A stretch of DNA of 64,000 bases from NVTR01 sp965237505 (GTDB taxonomy: Bacteria; Pseudomonadota; Alphaproteobacteria; Rhodobacterales; Rhodobacteraceae). Below are positions 63,444 to 64,000 of this stretch, piece by piece (position 1 is the stretch's first letter; each line of letters begins with the position of its first letter). The notes under the pieces were generated by a model that saw only the letters and a list, made by a program, of their open reading frames with translations, was not told where the DNA came from and ran no database searches. The translations under genes were made by a program, and so were the position numbers. The DNA lies in the NCBI GenBank assembly GCA_965237505.1, contig CBDEFR010000002.1, forward strand, positions 124,001 to 188,000. Direction: 5' to 3'.

Positions 63444-64000
63444 TTCAAGGAGTCTCCTGTTATGGAATTGGAGATGTTGTATGGTTGTTTCATTGGGTTT
63501 TTCTGGGGTAAACGAAGCTATCAAGGCTGATTTTATAGATCGGCTTCCAAAGTTTCATAAATCCCGCTGCGAAGGCCTTACACTGCTTTCGAGCATCGTT
63601 CTTGATGTGCGAAGTGCGAATTTGATGGAATTATCGGCGGCTTTACCGCGTCACATCGGCACAAAAGATCATCGGTACCAGTATGGTTCCCGTGTTTTGA
63701 GCAATTCCCACATTGATTGCGCGGAAATCATGCAGGCCTATGCTGGAGATGTATTCACCCGTTTGGCCTCCAACGGAGAGACCATCGTTTTGATGATGGA
63801 TCAAAGCCATATCAATGACGGACATGAAGTCTTGATGCTGTCAGTGCGCATGCGTGATCGCGCCTTGCCTGTGGCTTGGCGCGTGCGCAAGACAAAGGCA
63901 ATATTGGGTTTTCTCTCCAAAAAGAGTTACTGGACAGCATTCAGGATTGGATGCCTGAAGGGGCTGATGTCATGTTAACGGGTGATCGATTTTATGGCCA
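63390..64000 (+). mobile_element. IS4-family insertion sequence, copy 2 (5' part, runs off the window)
   Basis: It starts CTTACCACCCCTCAATTTAG, one mismatch from copy 1 at 32134, and is nearly identical to it for the 611 bp seen. It has the same orientation. It begins directly after the last codon of the FtsA amphipathic helix. The right end and right flank are outside the window, so a target duplication cannot be tested. Confidence 0.92.
63481..64000 (+). pseudogene. IS4-family transposase, copy 2, frameshifted and partial
   Basis: Identical to copy 1 over the first 138 residues except for two changes seen (D for E in FIDRL; H for R in DQSHIND). Then the A4 run of copy 1 (32638-32641) is A3 here (63894-63896). 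This shifts the frame after VRKTK, giving an early stop at 63978, before the second catalytic Asp. The rest is outside the window. As read it cannot make active transposase. Confidence 0.85.

Noticed and set aside
32134..64000. Composite transposon formed by the two IS4 copies
   Set aside because: The enclosed 31 kb includes essential division and translation genes in their usual order and the outer flanks show no shared target duplication; chromosomal recombination explains it better.
1..64000. CRISPR arrays, rRNA, tRNA genes or prophage
   Set aside because: No regularly spaced repeats, tRNA-like cloverleaf with a plausible anticodon, rRNA sequence or structural phage genes were seen in the intergenic gaps.

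Overview
The window looks like a chromosomal segment of an alphaproteobacterium of the order Rhodobacterales (Roseobacter-like). The evidence is the protein sequences, the moderately high GC content, many ATGA/TGATG gene overlaps, a grpE/mutS/maeB neighbourhood, a bet (choline) cluster containing a glutathione transferase gene, and a division cluster in which two DUF2484 membrane proteins sit between murC and murB. I saw no phage module, CRISPR array, rRNA or tRNA.

Layout. 0-5.3 kb: 3' end of grpE, convergent mutS, and a frameshifted malic enzyme (maeB). 5.3-9.5 kb: a heavily damaged minus-strand block with usp, a TRAP permease broken by an IS5-family element and missing parts, an acyl-CoA dehydrogenase start fused in frame to the TRAP remnant, and an intact CoA-transferase. 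9.6-13.3 kb: msrA, an aminotransferase/sulfotransferase pair, argG. 13.4-18 kb: a secreted-protein gene split by an IS256-family element, an Hpt protein, and an RsbU-type response regulator/phosphatase split by a 272-bp MITE. 18-26 kb: hslO-nudix-cca, a LysE exporter behind a palindrome, and two ABC half-transporters coupled to a frameshifted P-loop kinase. 26-32 kb: two YkuD proteins, a CAP lipoprotein, a full-length IS1595-family element that appears to be the parent of the MITE, hemH, a methyltransferase, comF.

32-40 kb: an IS4-family element joins the first 16 bp of grxC to the 3' part of betI, followed by betC-gst-betA, an exonuclease/phosphatase-family gene and a broken alpha/beta hydrolase. 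40-45 kb: an NAD-linked molybdenum formate dehydrogenase (fused FdsGB plus FdsA). 45-54.7 kb: truA, ycjX, a frameshifted GNAT gene, ycjF-like, DUF2339, ileS. 54.8-63.4 kb: ftsW-murG-murC-2xDUF2484-murB-ddl-ftsQ-ftsA, in which a 267-bp palindromic MITE bridges ddl and ftsQ and a second IS4 copy abuts the end of ftsA where ftsZ would be expected.

The dominant theme is genome erosion and rearrangement. Four IS families, two MITEs and about ten one-base frameshifts (mostly in short homopolymers) or nonsense changes are visible, while the large housekeeping genes are intact. This fits a recently host-restricted or bottlenecked lineage, but homopolymer under-calling by the sequencer must be excluded first. 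All function calls come from reading the sequence and from family knowledge; no database search was run.
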